DNA of 64,000 bases from Brienomyrus brachyistius (GCF_023856365.1 NC_064550.1:17795629-17859628), one strand, 5' to 3'; counted from the first letter of the stretch, positions 11,366-22,539 are shown. The notes: generated from the letters alone by a model not told the origin. Program-made: numbers and translations.

Positions 11366-12058
11366 CGGTATTTACACACAGCATTTGCACACATGGCATT
11401 TACGCACACTGCATTTACGCACACTGCATTTACGCACACGGCATTTACGCACACGACATTTGCGCACACAGCATTTACACACACTGCATTTACGCACACG
11501 GCATTTACGCACACTGCATTTGCACACACGGCATTTACGCATACTGCATTTGCACACACGGCATTTACGCACACTGCATTTGCACACACGGCATTTACGC
11601 ACACTGCATTTACGCACACGGCATTTGTGCACACGGCATTTACGCACACTGCATTTGCACACACGGCATTTACGCACACTGCATTTACGCACACGGCATT
11701 TACGCACACTGCATTTGCACACACGGCATTTACGTACACTGCATTTGCACACACAGCATTTACGCACACTGCATTTGCAAACACGGCATTTACGCACACG
11801 GCATTTACGAACACGCCATTTACGAACATGGCATTTACGAACACGGCATTTACGCACACGGCATTTGCGCACACGGCATTTACGAACACGCATTTGCACA
11901 CACGGCATTTACGCACACTGCATTTGCACACACGGCATTTACGCACACTGCATTTGCACACACGGCATTTACGCACACTGCATTTACGAACACGCCATTT
12001 GCGCACACACCATTTACGAACACGCATTTGCGCACATGGCATTTGCACAAATGGAATT
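11366..12058. repeat. 15-bp minisatellite, about 46 units
   Basis: The unit is CATTTACGCACACGG or CATTTGCACACACTG (15 bp). The ACGC and GCAC forms often alternate, giving a 30-bp higher-order dimer, clearest at 11,520-11,620 and 11,900-11,990. GCATTT is fixed and the CGCAC/GCACAC part varies. Because 15 is a multiple of three, one frame gives a stop-free HTAFTHTAF repeat, and several other frames on both strands are also open. Two 14-bp units (near 11,883 and 12,020) shift the phase. The downstream end decays into TTTGCACAAATGGAATTTAC. Confidence 0.95.
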
Positions 12059-12059
12059 T

Positions 12060-13175
12060 ACACCCTTTTTTTTATATTGCCAGTGTTTACATAAATTCTG
12101 TGCAACACCAGTTTGTGCATGCTTGGGTTGCAACTTTTTTTTCACTGTAAAACCATATGTTGCATTTGAAGCAGTCCCCCTCCCCCTTAAAAAAAAGACA
12201 AGGTGCATGATGGGTCACCGTCATAGGCAGTATGCAGTGTTAGTAATAAGGTTCCATCAAAACACCGAACCTGAACCGTCGAAGGGAACTGGGAAGTGAC
12301 CGTTACCCTGAAAATAACCGGAGGGCGCCTTACGGCTATGAATGGGATGAAGAGCGTCTGGTTACAGGGCAGAGGGCTTAGACTCGCTGAGGTAACCAAA
12401 TCCGTTTTGGCCCCAGGGCTGCATGAGGTCACAGCAACGGCAGCCCCCGTAAGCCTCATCACTTTGGACTTCTGGTAAATGTTGACAGCCAATTCTGTAT
12501 GAAGTGACAGATAGGACTACCAGGCTCTTCAGGTACTTCAAATTTCTACACCAACATCTCTTGACGGCCGTGAATTTCTGCGGACTGGTTGTTACGTCTG
12601 TATCCTCACATACAGCGACATTAGAAAAAGGTCAGTGGACGCTCCAGCAGCTCGGAGAGTCGAACACTTGTATAGATCTAAGGTTTGAGACGCTCCATTC
12701 ACGGCCATCCAGTGGACCCAGATTCGGGAAAAGACTACGTCCTTTCTTTGAGTCACACATCAGATCTGATGTCTCGGAGAAAAAAAAATTAAAAAATCTT
12801 GTTCGACATAAATGCAGCCATGTGGAAAAATAGGGGTTCGGCGTGAGGGGAAAGGAGCGAGGGAGTAATGGACTCGCTCTCAAATCTGTAGAAGGTACTT
12901 CATCTTCGCGCACAAAGCCGGCGCAAGAGGTATAGAACAATTATGTAATGTGATGGATTCCCTATGGCGAGGGAAATTATGGTGTGTGCAAGGAATTAAG
13001 GCAGACTTAAAGCAAACACTGGGAGGACGGGTTGAGGAAGTGAGAAACCCTGAAAAATGAGGGGGTGCTGGGATTCAGTCCTGGGGGAAAAAAAAACCCT
13101 GGAGGCAGAACTGGGATCCTGTTGGACACCTCCATCCATTTATCTGTGCAAATGTATGCAGGCAGATGATCAGAG
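12060..13175. other. Unique sequence, no gene seen
   Basis: Short pyrimidine and A runs occur (CCCTTTTTTTTATA at 12,063 and AAAAAAAATTAAAAAA at 12,780). No repeat family or exon is recognised, and the open frames are short and featureless. Confidence 0.45.
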
Positions 13176-13178
13176 GAG

Positions 13179-13335
13179 ATTATAGGATTTTTTTTTTTTT
13201 TAAGGTGGGAGGCATGACAGGAGCCATAATTTATATAAAGAAGCCAAACTTATATGTTTTCAGGAGGAAGGACTCTGGGGGGCCAATCAGCTTTCAGCTA
13301 GGGGAAGTGGGCCTGTGGCCATACCCCTAGGGATG
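13179..13335 (+). repeat. GATATGTTTTGA repeat family, copy A
   Basis: This copy contains, in order, TAGGATTTTTTT, AAGGTGGGAGGCATGACAGG, GCCATAATTTATA, a degenerate ACTTATATGTTTTCA core, then GGCCAATCAGCTTTCAGC. The same blocks in the same order appear at 41.57, 47.42 and (minus strand) 55.2 kb. No terminal inverted repeats, tRNA boxes or coding potential are evident. See the corresponding finding. Confidence 0.75.
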
Positions 13336-14630
13336 ACCTCAGGAATCTGAGGATATTACGCACAAGATATGAGTCTGCAGAGAAGGGAGGAGCATATTAG
13401 ACTGGTTGGCAAGGAGCTGACATTGACCGATGCATAGGCCCCATTGTCACAGCTGTGAAATCTGTGCGGCAGAACTCCTGTCAATCAGAATAACTCCCAC
13501 CCACCCATGGCTGATGGCAATGACCGCAGAAACATTTTATACACAGAAGAAACGGTGGGATTCCCTGAGATACAAATGTGTCAGATCACATTAAAGCAGC
13601 ATTAGTTTTCTGAATGATGTCCACTTCCAAAACATTTTTATATTATTTTCCTTTAATAAAAACTGAGGTTCACCGACTGGATTGGACATGTCTATCACCG
13701 CTGCATTCCTGACACCGGGCACACCCTGTAAGGATATTTCCTGAATACAGCAGACAAATTTAGTCAGCTGGTAACTGAAAGTCCTCATTAAGCTATAATA
13801 TAGCCTGTCACTCACGCGCAATATAATGGATGAGATTTGAGCTCAATCAGATCGAAGTAATAGCTTCCTGGGCAGGCTGAAGAGGTACCTGTGGTACAAC
13901 TGTATGGGAACCCTGGGAAAACAAGACCCCCAGCGAGGTGGGGGGTGAAGGGGGAGTGAGGAACATCCCAGACTCTGTGGTGTCCCTCCTCCCTGGCAGA
14001 ACAGCCTACGCAATCTTGGCAAACGATGTCACCCAGGCTGACACATTTGTCGCGATTTTACGTTTTGCTCCTTAATTCGCAATGCCATTTTTCGATTTTA
14101 AAGGGCCCTGCCGGAACGTGCCGGGTCTCGTGTGCCGTGTGAATGAGACATTGACGATTAACGCTGAATAAATCGATCATCCACCAGAAAGGGTAAACGA
14201 TCCAAAGTATAAAAAACTCGATGTTAAGTAAACCTATCCAGTTCCCTCTCTGCGAAGAATGTAAAATTCCAGCTCAGTTTAATTAAATTTCTCTATCAGA
14301 ACCTGTGATTCTCGTTTCATTTCTTTACCCTAAAAACATTCTTTAACTCTGGAAAAACCTTGTGACATTTAATCCAAAACTGAATTAACATCCATCATTG
14401 CTGCTGTGATTCAGAAATGAACAGACATCTCTTCTACAGTATGCGAGTCAATGAGGAGAACAGCAATTAAAATGTTACCACCTACCACATTTGTGACAAT
14501 AATTAAAGACTCGTTATAAACATGCTGTTACATGATCTGTAATTAGGAACGACTATGGCGTGATGTTTTTGCAGGTGACAGTCACCACACAAACTACCAA
14601 GGTTCATATATAACTAAAAGGACTCACACA
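13336..14630. other. Unique sequence, no gene seen
   Basis: No exon or repeat family is recognised. From about 14,040 to 14,520 the DNA is AT-rich, non-repetitive and contains several TTAAT/ATTTAAT motifs. It could include a conserved non-coding element, though there is no direct proof. Confidence 0.4.
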
Positions 14631-14632
14631 AG

Positions 14633-14797
14633 CAGTGTTGGGCATTTCAGGTTCAGAAGCTACGAATCCAGGCCAAGATTTTGTTTCCACCAACCAGCTG
14701 AGCATGAACAGTTACAGTCAATGAGGACTCAGCTGGTTGGTAGAAACAAAATCCTGGTCTGGATTTGTAGCTTCTGGACCTGAAATGCCCAGCACTG
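14633..14797. mobile_element. Foldback element (MITE-like), 70-bp arms
   Basis: Positions 14,633-14,702 and 14,728-14,797 are inverted copies of one another, each 70 bp, with a 25-bp spacer. By eye 64 of 70 positions pair and all six differences are transitions. Four of the six would still form G-U pairs in RNA, leaving two true mismatches. The outer ends are CAGTGTTGGGCATTTCAGG and its complement. I recall similar hairpins (GGTTCAGAAGCTACGAATCC and AAAATCCTGG...) dispersed in fish genomes, which points to a non-autonomous DNA transposon or a derived hairpin locus. No target-site duplication was confidently seen. Confidence 0.85.
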
Positions 14798-14799
14798 CA

Positions 14800-16680
14800 A
14801 ATGTGTTCCTGCATGAAGTCATGTATTAAGGGTTGTACCAGACAAGCCAATACGGGCACGTGGGAAGAAAATTCACTCTCCGCTCGGACCCTAATGTACA
14901 GAGAATTACAATATGATGGTGTATACGTTGTACTTTCGGTAACATTCCCAGCACTGACATGCATTATGGGGCTGTTTGTACACTGATCAGCCGCACATAC
15001 ACATTGTATATATCAAGTGAACTTTGTCTTTGTCTTGTCTTTCAATATAAGACTTGGTGAAATTGTTCCAGTTTGGGTGTCAGTACTTGAACATTTTCAG
15101 CTCATTTTCACAATACCGTGATAATACTGATAACCATGATAATTTTAGTCACTATAATCATGAGGTTAATTTTTCATTCCGTTTCATCGCTGCTGACAAC
15201 CCACAAATTCTATTAGTCAGAACACGGTTGGACGTTAAACCATTATTTTAGTAGTTACAATAAATCTTCAGTTCTGGTGATAACTAAAGTTTAAATATTG
15301 GCTGGCAGTTGACAAGGACTGATGCCTAATGTTTTGATCTTTAATGAATATTGCATGATGCTGATATGTTTACTGCTATGCTGTGCATCTCCGCTTCTGC
15401 CAATGACGCTGCTCCAGGTTTGAGTTCAGGTGGCGTCTTGGTGCAGACACGACGCCGGTCTTAATTAAAGGATACAATCCAGCTGCATGCCGCAAAAAAG
15501 TCGAGGCCCTTCAGCAACGTCACACGACATCGGCAGTTTACTGATTTAGTAAACTAAGTTAATCCTGCATTACCAGTCCAGGATATGCCTGCATATCATT
15601 ACAGCATACTACAGAATATTAATATAACTATTCATTTATATAAGTTTTTTATTAATATTTTTATTAACTTTCATTAATTTATTCATTATTTATTAATATA
15701 ACAGTTTTTACTGCTCACATTAACCAATCACATGCACATTCTTATGTGACCCCGCCCCCTTTCCTAAATGCCCTGCACTGATGCTTGAGCGCGTCTGGTC
15801 TTAGTGTTACAAGATGTCACCAATCAGCAGGACTGCATGTTCTGCACGTATCAGCCCAGTCCAGCATCACACTAACACCCAACCCTCAGTTTTTAAAATG
15901 TCAGGAATCTCTCTGTAAACTACTAACTACTAACGCCATTCGAAACTTTGTTACGCAATGCCCCACACGTGCGTGTGCCTCAGAAAGCACATACTGATTT
16001 AGGGATTAAGTAGCAAAGTGCAGAGTAAAACAAAAAAATAAATAAAACAGGCAAAACCTATTATTCCGCCTGAAAAACGCAACATTATTAAAAGCTTATC
16101 GGATTTAAAAAGCCATTTTTAGATTTGTTTGGAGTCAATGATTTTTTCAGTAATTGCACATTTCCTGTGTAGGTGATGTGGAAGAATGTCACACTGCCAG
16201 TGAAGGGGCACCACTCTTTATTAAGCTCACTGCCAGTCTGGTCTGGCCTTCCGCTGGCTCGGGTTCCGTGGCCTGTTTGACTCAGCTTTCAGGTTCTGAG
16301 GAGGGCACCGCGAAGGTACCATGCAGGACCCACAGTGAACAGGGCAGCAAAAACACAGAGGATCAGTGAAAGTGGACCTTCGAAGAAACGACACACCAGC
16401 AGACATCACGAACTGAGCTCGTACACGGTTGAACTGGTTCGTGTCACTGACCGACAGATCTGGCGGTTTGGTGCGGGATACAGCAGCTGCACTGTAGCAG
16501 CAACCAGGCTGACAGACATCCTGCTGAGTAATGCAGAGCTGCTCATCCATCTGAAAACCCCATTTCAAAGCAATTCATTTTACAGGAATTACCGCAGCCG
16601 TAGAGACGCCGTTACTGTTTCTGTCTGCTTGCTGGCAGCCTCTCAAAGCAGCCTTTGGATAAACACGGGCATATAAAAAC
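14800..16680. other. Unique and AT-rich sequence, no gene seen
   Basis: A low-complexity TTAATAT/TTATTAAT stretch occupies about 15,600-15,705. The rest is unique and without recognised genes or repeats. Open frames near 16,227-16,676 on both strands are under 115 codons and have no signature. Confidence 0.45.
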
Positions 16681-16681
16681 A

Positions 16682-16929
16682 CACACACACACAGGTTTGT
16701 AATTACATCCTTGTGGGGACTCTCAATTCATTTCTATGGGAAGACCTTAACCCCTACCCAGCTCTAACCGTAACCATAAGTAACCAGAGAAAATATGAGA
16801 CGTCTGGCACCATCACTTTTTTGATTCGATTCACAGATCTTTGTGGAGACCCGAAAAATGGTCCCCACAACGTCAAAAACATTTTGTCCCCACAAAGTAA
16901 TATAAACCTAATCCACACACACACACACA
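16682..16929. repeat. GTCCCCACAA dispersed repeat, copy 1, (CA)n-flanked
   Basis: The copy is bounded by ACACACAC on both sides. It contains CTTGTGGGGACTCTCAATTC, AACCGTAACC, AATATGAGACGTCTGGCACC, CACAGATCTTTGTGGAGACC, GGTCCCCACAACGTC and TAATATAAACCTAATCCACAC. It matches in order the second copy at 16,930-17,775. I recall this kind of (CA)n-bounded element with repeated 'gtccccacaa' and 'tgtggggac' as common in fish genomes. Its class is not known to me. Confidence 0.7.
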
Positions 16930-17775
16930 GGCAAAAGTTTTTATTCATATCTTTGTGAGGACTCTCCATTCATTTCTGTGGGAAAAACCCTAATCTCAGC
17001 AATGACTTTAGTTGTTTGATTGCATTCACTTTTGTCATTACCTAAAATTGTTTCCTACAGACTAACTGAATAACTCATGTTAGACTAACAGACTAACTCA
17101 TACTCTTGAGTTAGTAATTCAAACGGTTAAGTTATTCATTCGTGCTCTTGAGTTACCAATTCATGCTCTAGAGTTAGTAATTCGTGCACTCAAGTTACTA
17201 ATTTGTGCTCTTGAGTTAGTAATTCCTGCTCCCGAGTTAGTAATTTATGCAATCAAATGAATCACCAATCAGACAGCATGACTTACTAACTTGAGCGCAC
17301 AAATTACTAACTTGAGTCCACGAATTACTAACTTGAGTACACGAATTACTAACTTGAGTACACGAATTACTAACTCGAGGGCACAAATTATTAACTAGAG
17401 TGCACAAATTACTAACTCAAGAGCACAAATAACTAACTCGAGCCCATGAATTAGTACCTCAAGAGCACTAATTACAATGAGATGTAATTTTTTTCTCCCG
17501 TGACACCTAAGGGGCTCCATGGTTTCCCCTTTTGGGGACTGAAAAACTGGTCCCCACAAGGTCGAAATAACAGGTTTTTATCCCATTCTGGGGACCAAAT
17601 AATACATAATAACACAAACAAAATACGAGACTTTTAGCATTTTTACTTTTTTGGTTGGATCCACAGATCTGTGTGGGGACAGTAATGCTCCCCGCAATGT
17701 AAAAAACAGGTTCTCATTACATTTTGGGGGACACACAATGTAATATAAACCTAATCCAGAGACACACACACACCT
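16930..17775. repeat. GTCCCCACAA dispersed repeat, copy 2, split by an insert
   Basis: The 5' part (about 16,930-17,010: ATCTTTGTGAGGACTCTCCATTC, then GGGAAAAACCC) matches the start of copy 1. The 3' part (about 17,600-17,775: AAATACGAGACTTTTAGCA, CCACAGATCTGTGTGGGGAC, TAATATAAACCTAATCCAGAG, (AC)n) matches its end. Between them lies the inverted 21-bp array at 17,095-17,475 and an extra segment with GTCCCCACAAGG (17,551). The simplest reading is one repeat copy disrupted by array growth or insertion. Confidence 0.6.
17095..17475. repeat. Orientation-switching ~21-bp array (inverted minisatellite)
   Basis: The left half (17,095-17,250) has units close to GTGCTCTTGAGTTAGTAATTC. After a unique centre of about 30 bp (17,252-17,283, AATCAAATGAATCACCAATC...) the right half (17,284-17,475) carries the reverse complement, for example AAATTACTAACTCAAGAGCAC at about 17,406. 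About six diverged units lie on the left and about nine on the right, so the two halves can pair as a long imperfect hairpin. Units on the right are somewhat more uniform. It lies inside a split copy of a dispersed repeat. Confidence 0.85.
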
Positions 17776-17863
17776 ACCTCCATACTCCTTTGTGTATAGT
17801 CACCTTTGGGCAAGCAACTGGTTTTCAGACAGACATTCTAAAAGGGGAAACAGGGAAAGGCTG

Positions 17864-19376
17864 CATCCCCAGTACAGCTGAACTGGAGAGCACAGCCGCG
17901 CTGTGTCCGTCCTCCAACATCCCCAGTACAGCTGAACTGGAGAGCACAGCCGCGCTGTGTCCGTCCTCCAACATCCCCAGTACAGCTGAACTGGAGAGCA
18001 CAGCCGCGCTGTGTCCGTCCTCCAACATCCCCAGTACAGCTGAACTGGAGAGCACAGCCGCGCTGTGTCCATCCTCCAACATCCCCAGTACAGCTGAACT
18101 GGAGAGCACAGTCGCGCTGTGTCCATCCTCCAACATCCCCAGTACAGCTGAACTGGAGAGCACAGCCGCGCTGTGTCCATCCTCCAACATCCCCAGTACA
18201 GCTGAACTGGAGAGCACAGCCGCGCTGTGTCCATCCTCCAACATCCCCAGTACAGCTGAACTGGAGAGCACAGCCGCGCTGTGTCCATCCTCCAACATCC
18301 CCAGTACAGCTGAACTGGAGAGCACAGCCGCGCTGTGTCCATCCTCCAACATCCCCAGTACAGCTGAACTGGAGAGCACAGCCGCGCTGTGTCCATCCTC
18401 CAACATCCCCAGTACAGCTGAACTGGAGAGCACAGCCGCGCTGTGTCCATCCTCCAACATCCCCAGTACAGCTGAACTGGAGAGCACAGCCGCGCTGTGT
18501 CCATCCTCCAACATCCCCAGTACAGCTGAACTGGAGAGCACAGCCGCGCTGTGTCCATCCTCCAACATCCCCAGTACAGCTGAACTGGAGAGCACAGCCG
18601 CGCTGTGTCCATCCTCCAACATCCCCAGTACAGCTGAACTGGAGAGCACAGCCGCGCTGTGTCCATCCTCCAACATCCCCAGTACAGCTGAACTGGAGAG
18701 CACAGCCGCGCTGTGTCCATCCTCCAACATCCCCAGTACAGCTGAACTGGAGAGCACAGCCGCGCTGTGTCCATCCTCCAACATCCCCAGTACAGCTGAA
18801 CTGGAGAGCACAGCCGCGCTGTGTCCGTCCTCCAACATCCCCAGTACAGCTGAACTGGAGAGCACAGCCGCGCTGTGTCCATCCTCCAACATCCCCAGTA
18901 CAGCTGAACTGGAGAGCACAGCCGCGCTGTGTCCGTCCTCCAACATCCCCAGTACAGCTGAACTGGAGAGCACAGCCGCGCTGTGTCCATCCTCCAACAT
19001 CCCCAGTACAGCTGAACTGGAGAGCACAGCCGCGCTGTGTCCATCCTCCAACATCCCCAGTACAGCTGAACTGGAGAGCACAGCCGCGCTGTGTCCATCC
19101 TCCAACATCCCCAGTACAGCTGAACTGGAGAGCACAGCCGCGCTGTGTCCGTCCTCCAACATCCCCAGTACAGCTGAACTGGAGAGCACAGCCGCGCTGT
19201 GTCCGTCCTCCAACATCCCCAGTACAGCTGAACTGGAGAGCACAGCCGCGCTGTGTCCATCCTCCAACATCCCCAGTACAGCTGAACTGGAGAGCACAGC
19301 CGCGCTGTGTCCGTCCTCCAACATCCCCAGTACAGCTGAACTGGAGAGCACAGCCGCGCTGTGTCCATCCTCCAAC
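17864..19376. repeat. 54-bp minisatellite, 28 nearly identical units
   Basis: The unit begins CATCCCCAGTACAGCTGAAC and ends GTGTCCATCCTCCAA. Twenty-eight units occupy 1513 bp. Apart from one C-to-T change in unit 5 (CAGTCGCG, near 18,111), the only variation I see is A or G in CCATCC/CCGTCC. In order along the plus strand the G form is at units 1-3, 18, 20, 24, 25 and 27, and all others are A. Each unit has a perfect CACAGC-CGC-GCTGTG hairpin and a near-palindrome, CAGTACAGCTGAACTG. Because 54 is a multiple of three, five of six frames are free of stops, which produces long artefactual open frames (STAELESTAALCPSSNIP repeats and others). No gene is supported. Confidence 0.97.
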
Positions 19377-20130
19377 ACGCAGTCTGCCTTTCATTAGCAT
19401 TAGCATTAATATGGAGTTCCTATCCTCCCCTTGCCTCCTCCTTCTCTCGTCCCCCTCCCCCCGCCCTTTAATGGGGTGCTGCCAATCCCCCCCCAGTGCC
19501 TCCCCTGCTATTTCAGCGGGTACAAGCTCAAGGTCAGGGCAAGGGTGGCCCCGCGGGCTACATGTCACGTCGAATCACGCTACGACTCCTGCCTCGCTCC
19601 TTCGCTGAGGATCCAAGAGGCCCGATTATCGGGAAACGCTATGTAATTATTACTTACGGAGGGGTATTTTTAGCCAGTAATTAAGCACTTGTCCTGCAGA
19701 GTGCCTGGTGTGGCACTCCTCTGTTAGGGCGGGGAAGAGAGGGAGATAGAGAGAGGGTGAGAGAGAGAAGGAGCAAGAGAAAGCCTATTTTTCCAACACT
19801 ATGAGCTTTTTGGCTCCTGTGAACCTTGAGAGTAAATTTACTTCCTCTCCGACAGCACATAAAACAAGCTGCACACAAGCCTTAACACATGCTATTTACA
19901 TATATGTGATCATACAAGCAGCAGCCTGCTTAACGAACCTGGTAGGATCCACTACGAAGGGAAGACAAATAAAGACTGACCAACTTACTCTCCTCAACTG
20001 AGGGAAGCACAAGAGGAAAATATATTAATATATACACTGAAGGTGTCCTATTCAGGTGGTCCGCTGAGATGAGGAAAGGGAGATAAAAGGGTGGGAGGGT
20101 TTCAGTGTGTTACAGATGGAACCCAGAGAG
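19377..20130. other. Unique sequence, no gene seen
   Basis: The sequence is pyrimidine-rich at 19,420-19,500 and carries a GA-rich tract at 19,735-19,785 (GGGAGATAGAGAGAGGGTGAGAGAGAGAAGG in broken form). No exon, RNA or dispersed repeat is recognised. Confidence 0.45.
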
Positions 20131-20133
20131 CTG

Positions 20134-20306
20134 ACAAAAACCTGGTGTGAGGATGAAACCCAGCACCCAGATGAAACCCAAAGAGCAGACGAAACAAAGC
20201 GTGAAGACGAAACAAAGCGTGAAGACGAAACCCAGCATGAAGACAAAATCCATTGTGCAGACAAAACCCAGTGCGCAGACGAAACCCAGCTAGTAGCAGA
20301 CGAAAC
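20134..20306. repeat. 18-bp minisatellite, about 9-10 units
   Basis: Units resemble GAAGACGAAACCCAGCGT, for example at about 20,182, 20,202 and 20,221, with variants AAACAAAGCGTG, AAAATCCATTGTG and AAACCCAGTGCG. The period is 18 bp, so frames remain open across it. The units are quite diverged, so the array looks older than the 54-bp array 0.8 kb upstream. Confidence 0.85.
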
Positions 20307-20309
20307 TCG

Positions 20310-21660
20310 ACAGAGCACCAGCCACCTCGCCGGAGTTCTGCGGGACTCCACACCGAGGTCACCGCCGTGAATAGCGCCCAGCGGAACCTGCCAGCCACAC
20401 TGAGTACACAGTGGGAATGTCATGACTGCTTATCTCTTACCGCTACCGCAAACACGGGCACGGGGGCCTGGAACCTTCTCCTTGTTTGTTCCAATCAAAG
20501 GTGAGTAAATAAAGGTGAAATAATGAGGACGGCCGTGCACCCCGTCAATATTTACAGGACAGATTACATCCGGGTAGCCAGTCAGAGGCTGGGGCGCTGT
20601 CGGGCACCTCTGACAGAAAATGAACCGCATCTGCTATAGATCAGTAGGCCCAGAGGTCCCTGGCTGCACACTGGGCCACTCTGATCCGGCCACAGTGGGA
20701 AGGACTGGTACGGATCTTTAGCCGGATGTTCCTCTAGGTTCCACACGGAGTCGGACACATACCGTTATCATGTCAAACATTAGTGACGCTTCCAGCACAG
20801 TTCTGGACATTTATACACATACGTGCTAAAACAAACACACATTTCTGCTGACAGTAAATAGCGATACAGATGACACTGGAAGCAGCCCTGTCACGGGCGC
20901 TCAGTGCCCACCAAGCCTTCGGACAAGGCTGGACGCAACGGAGATGTAAAAGCAGCCAGGATTCCCCCCTGGGGGAGCGGACCTGCCGTCTTTGACCTTC
21001 TCTCCAGGTCACGGAGGACAGAGGCAGCTCACCCCAAACGAACTGCAGGAGACCACATGCAATCGTGCTCAAACGTTTTCCCCGCAGTGTAAAAGCGATG
21101 GTACGTTAAACATTAAAATAACACTAAAACCACTGAATGACGTTAACATTTGCATTAAAAATAGCTTTACATGTTGGTATGCCAGGGCTCTCAAGTTTAA
21201 TCAAACTTTTGGAGTGAGTTTCCATCTGTTAGGGGCAGAGCGTGTGTCTCCTTCATCGGATCTTGGTCTCCTAATTCCACCTTGTCTGCACACCGTGTGT
21301 TTGCACATCCATGTAATAACATGATTGCAGCAGGAACATAACATATTTTGGAATTTACCCAGAAACAACAAATGCTATTTTCTGTTTGGCTGGCAGGTGG
21401 CTAATATCTGTATGACTCAGTTATGAACTCGATGGAAAGCTCCACCCTATATACCTGCATCTAGTTGATTAATTCTATGTAACGGGACACCTTGGTGGGC
21501 ATTATCCGTTACTGCTCAGCCTGAGACGCACAAGGTGTGGCGCGTGAACTGGTCGAAATGTATGTTTCTCATGGTCAATGCGTGAACTTCGAGAGCCCTG
21601 AGTAACCTTATCGCTTTGCTATTGACAGTTATACAGAGAATTACATAACTGCACTATCTC
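20310..21660. other. Unique sequence, no gene seen
   Basis: No repeat family or exon is recognised. Short open frames near 20,770-21,090 lack any signature. Confidence 0.45.
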
Positions 21661-21663
21661 CAA

Positions 21664-21735
21664 CTATCCATCCATCCATCTATTCATCTTCCACACCGCT
21701 TGTCCAGTATAGAGTCTTGGTGATGGCCACAACCA
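21664..21735. repeat. (TCCA)n-headed fish repeat fragment
   Basis: CCATCCATCCATCTATTC followed by ATCTTCCACACCGCTTGTCC matches a motif I recall as very common in fish: a short (ATCC)n tract next to 'tcttccaaccgcttatcc'. Only the terminal portion is present. The opposite end of a related repeat lies at 37,735-37,990. Confidence 0.55.
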
Positions 21736-22539
21736 ACATCATGGCGTTTGATGGCTATTGTGGCAGTAGGTGGAAGGACAGTGGCCATGTGAAGAGTGTT
21801 GGACCATGAGATCCCCACCACCTTGACGTCCTAGAGCGACTGCTCAGCTCTTGCAGGAGCTCCCACACCAGACCGGGAAGCCTGGTGCCCGTGAGTCACA
21901 AACTCAAGCGGCACAAGGACATAAGAAGACTCCGCCCGCACTCCCAGCAAAGACAAACCACCGGGGTTTTTTATTTTTTCCCCTCGCCAATGCGACATAA
22001 TTATTTTCAAAGTGTCACATCTTCTCAATGCAAAGGACAGTTGTTCATTAATGGAGATTAATTAAAGATATGCGTGCAGTTCCCCACGGGCCAAGATTAA
22101 TCACTGAAAACAAACAGCCGGGGTTACATTTGGGACTGTCCCCATCGCTCTTCCGAGAACGGCGCAGCGAGGAACCACAGACCACTGGCACAGAGGGGAC
22201 CGCGTCTCACGGGTCAAGGGTCACTGACGCTCACTGCGACGCAGCACTCGGCACAGAAGGCCATTTCGCAGCTACTCCACATGTTAACTTTAGACTTAGC
22301 ATTACACATACTGCATAGCTTATTATTCCAAATCTGCACAGCTGACTGTCCAAATAAAAACAGCACAACAGCACTCTGCTGGGACTTTAACCTGCAATCT
22401 TTTAAGAGATGAAAACTGCACATTGGCAGCCAACTGATTTCATTAATTAACAAAGAATACCAAATAAACATCACTGACTGATTAGTGTGCTGATGCCTAT
22501 AGCTTTAATTGTAAGGATTACAATTCTAAGTGCGTTGAC

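Noticed and set aside
11243..12299. Open frames of 178-347 codons on both strands
   Set aside because: They are translations of a 15-bp tandem repeat. Openness on both strands shows that they are composition artefacts.
17724..19568. Open frames of 517-576 codons on both strands
   Set aside because: They are by-products of a 54-bp stop-free tandem unit, five of six frames being open. Flanking sequence shows no start context or exon structure.
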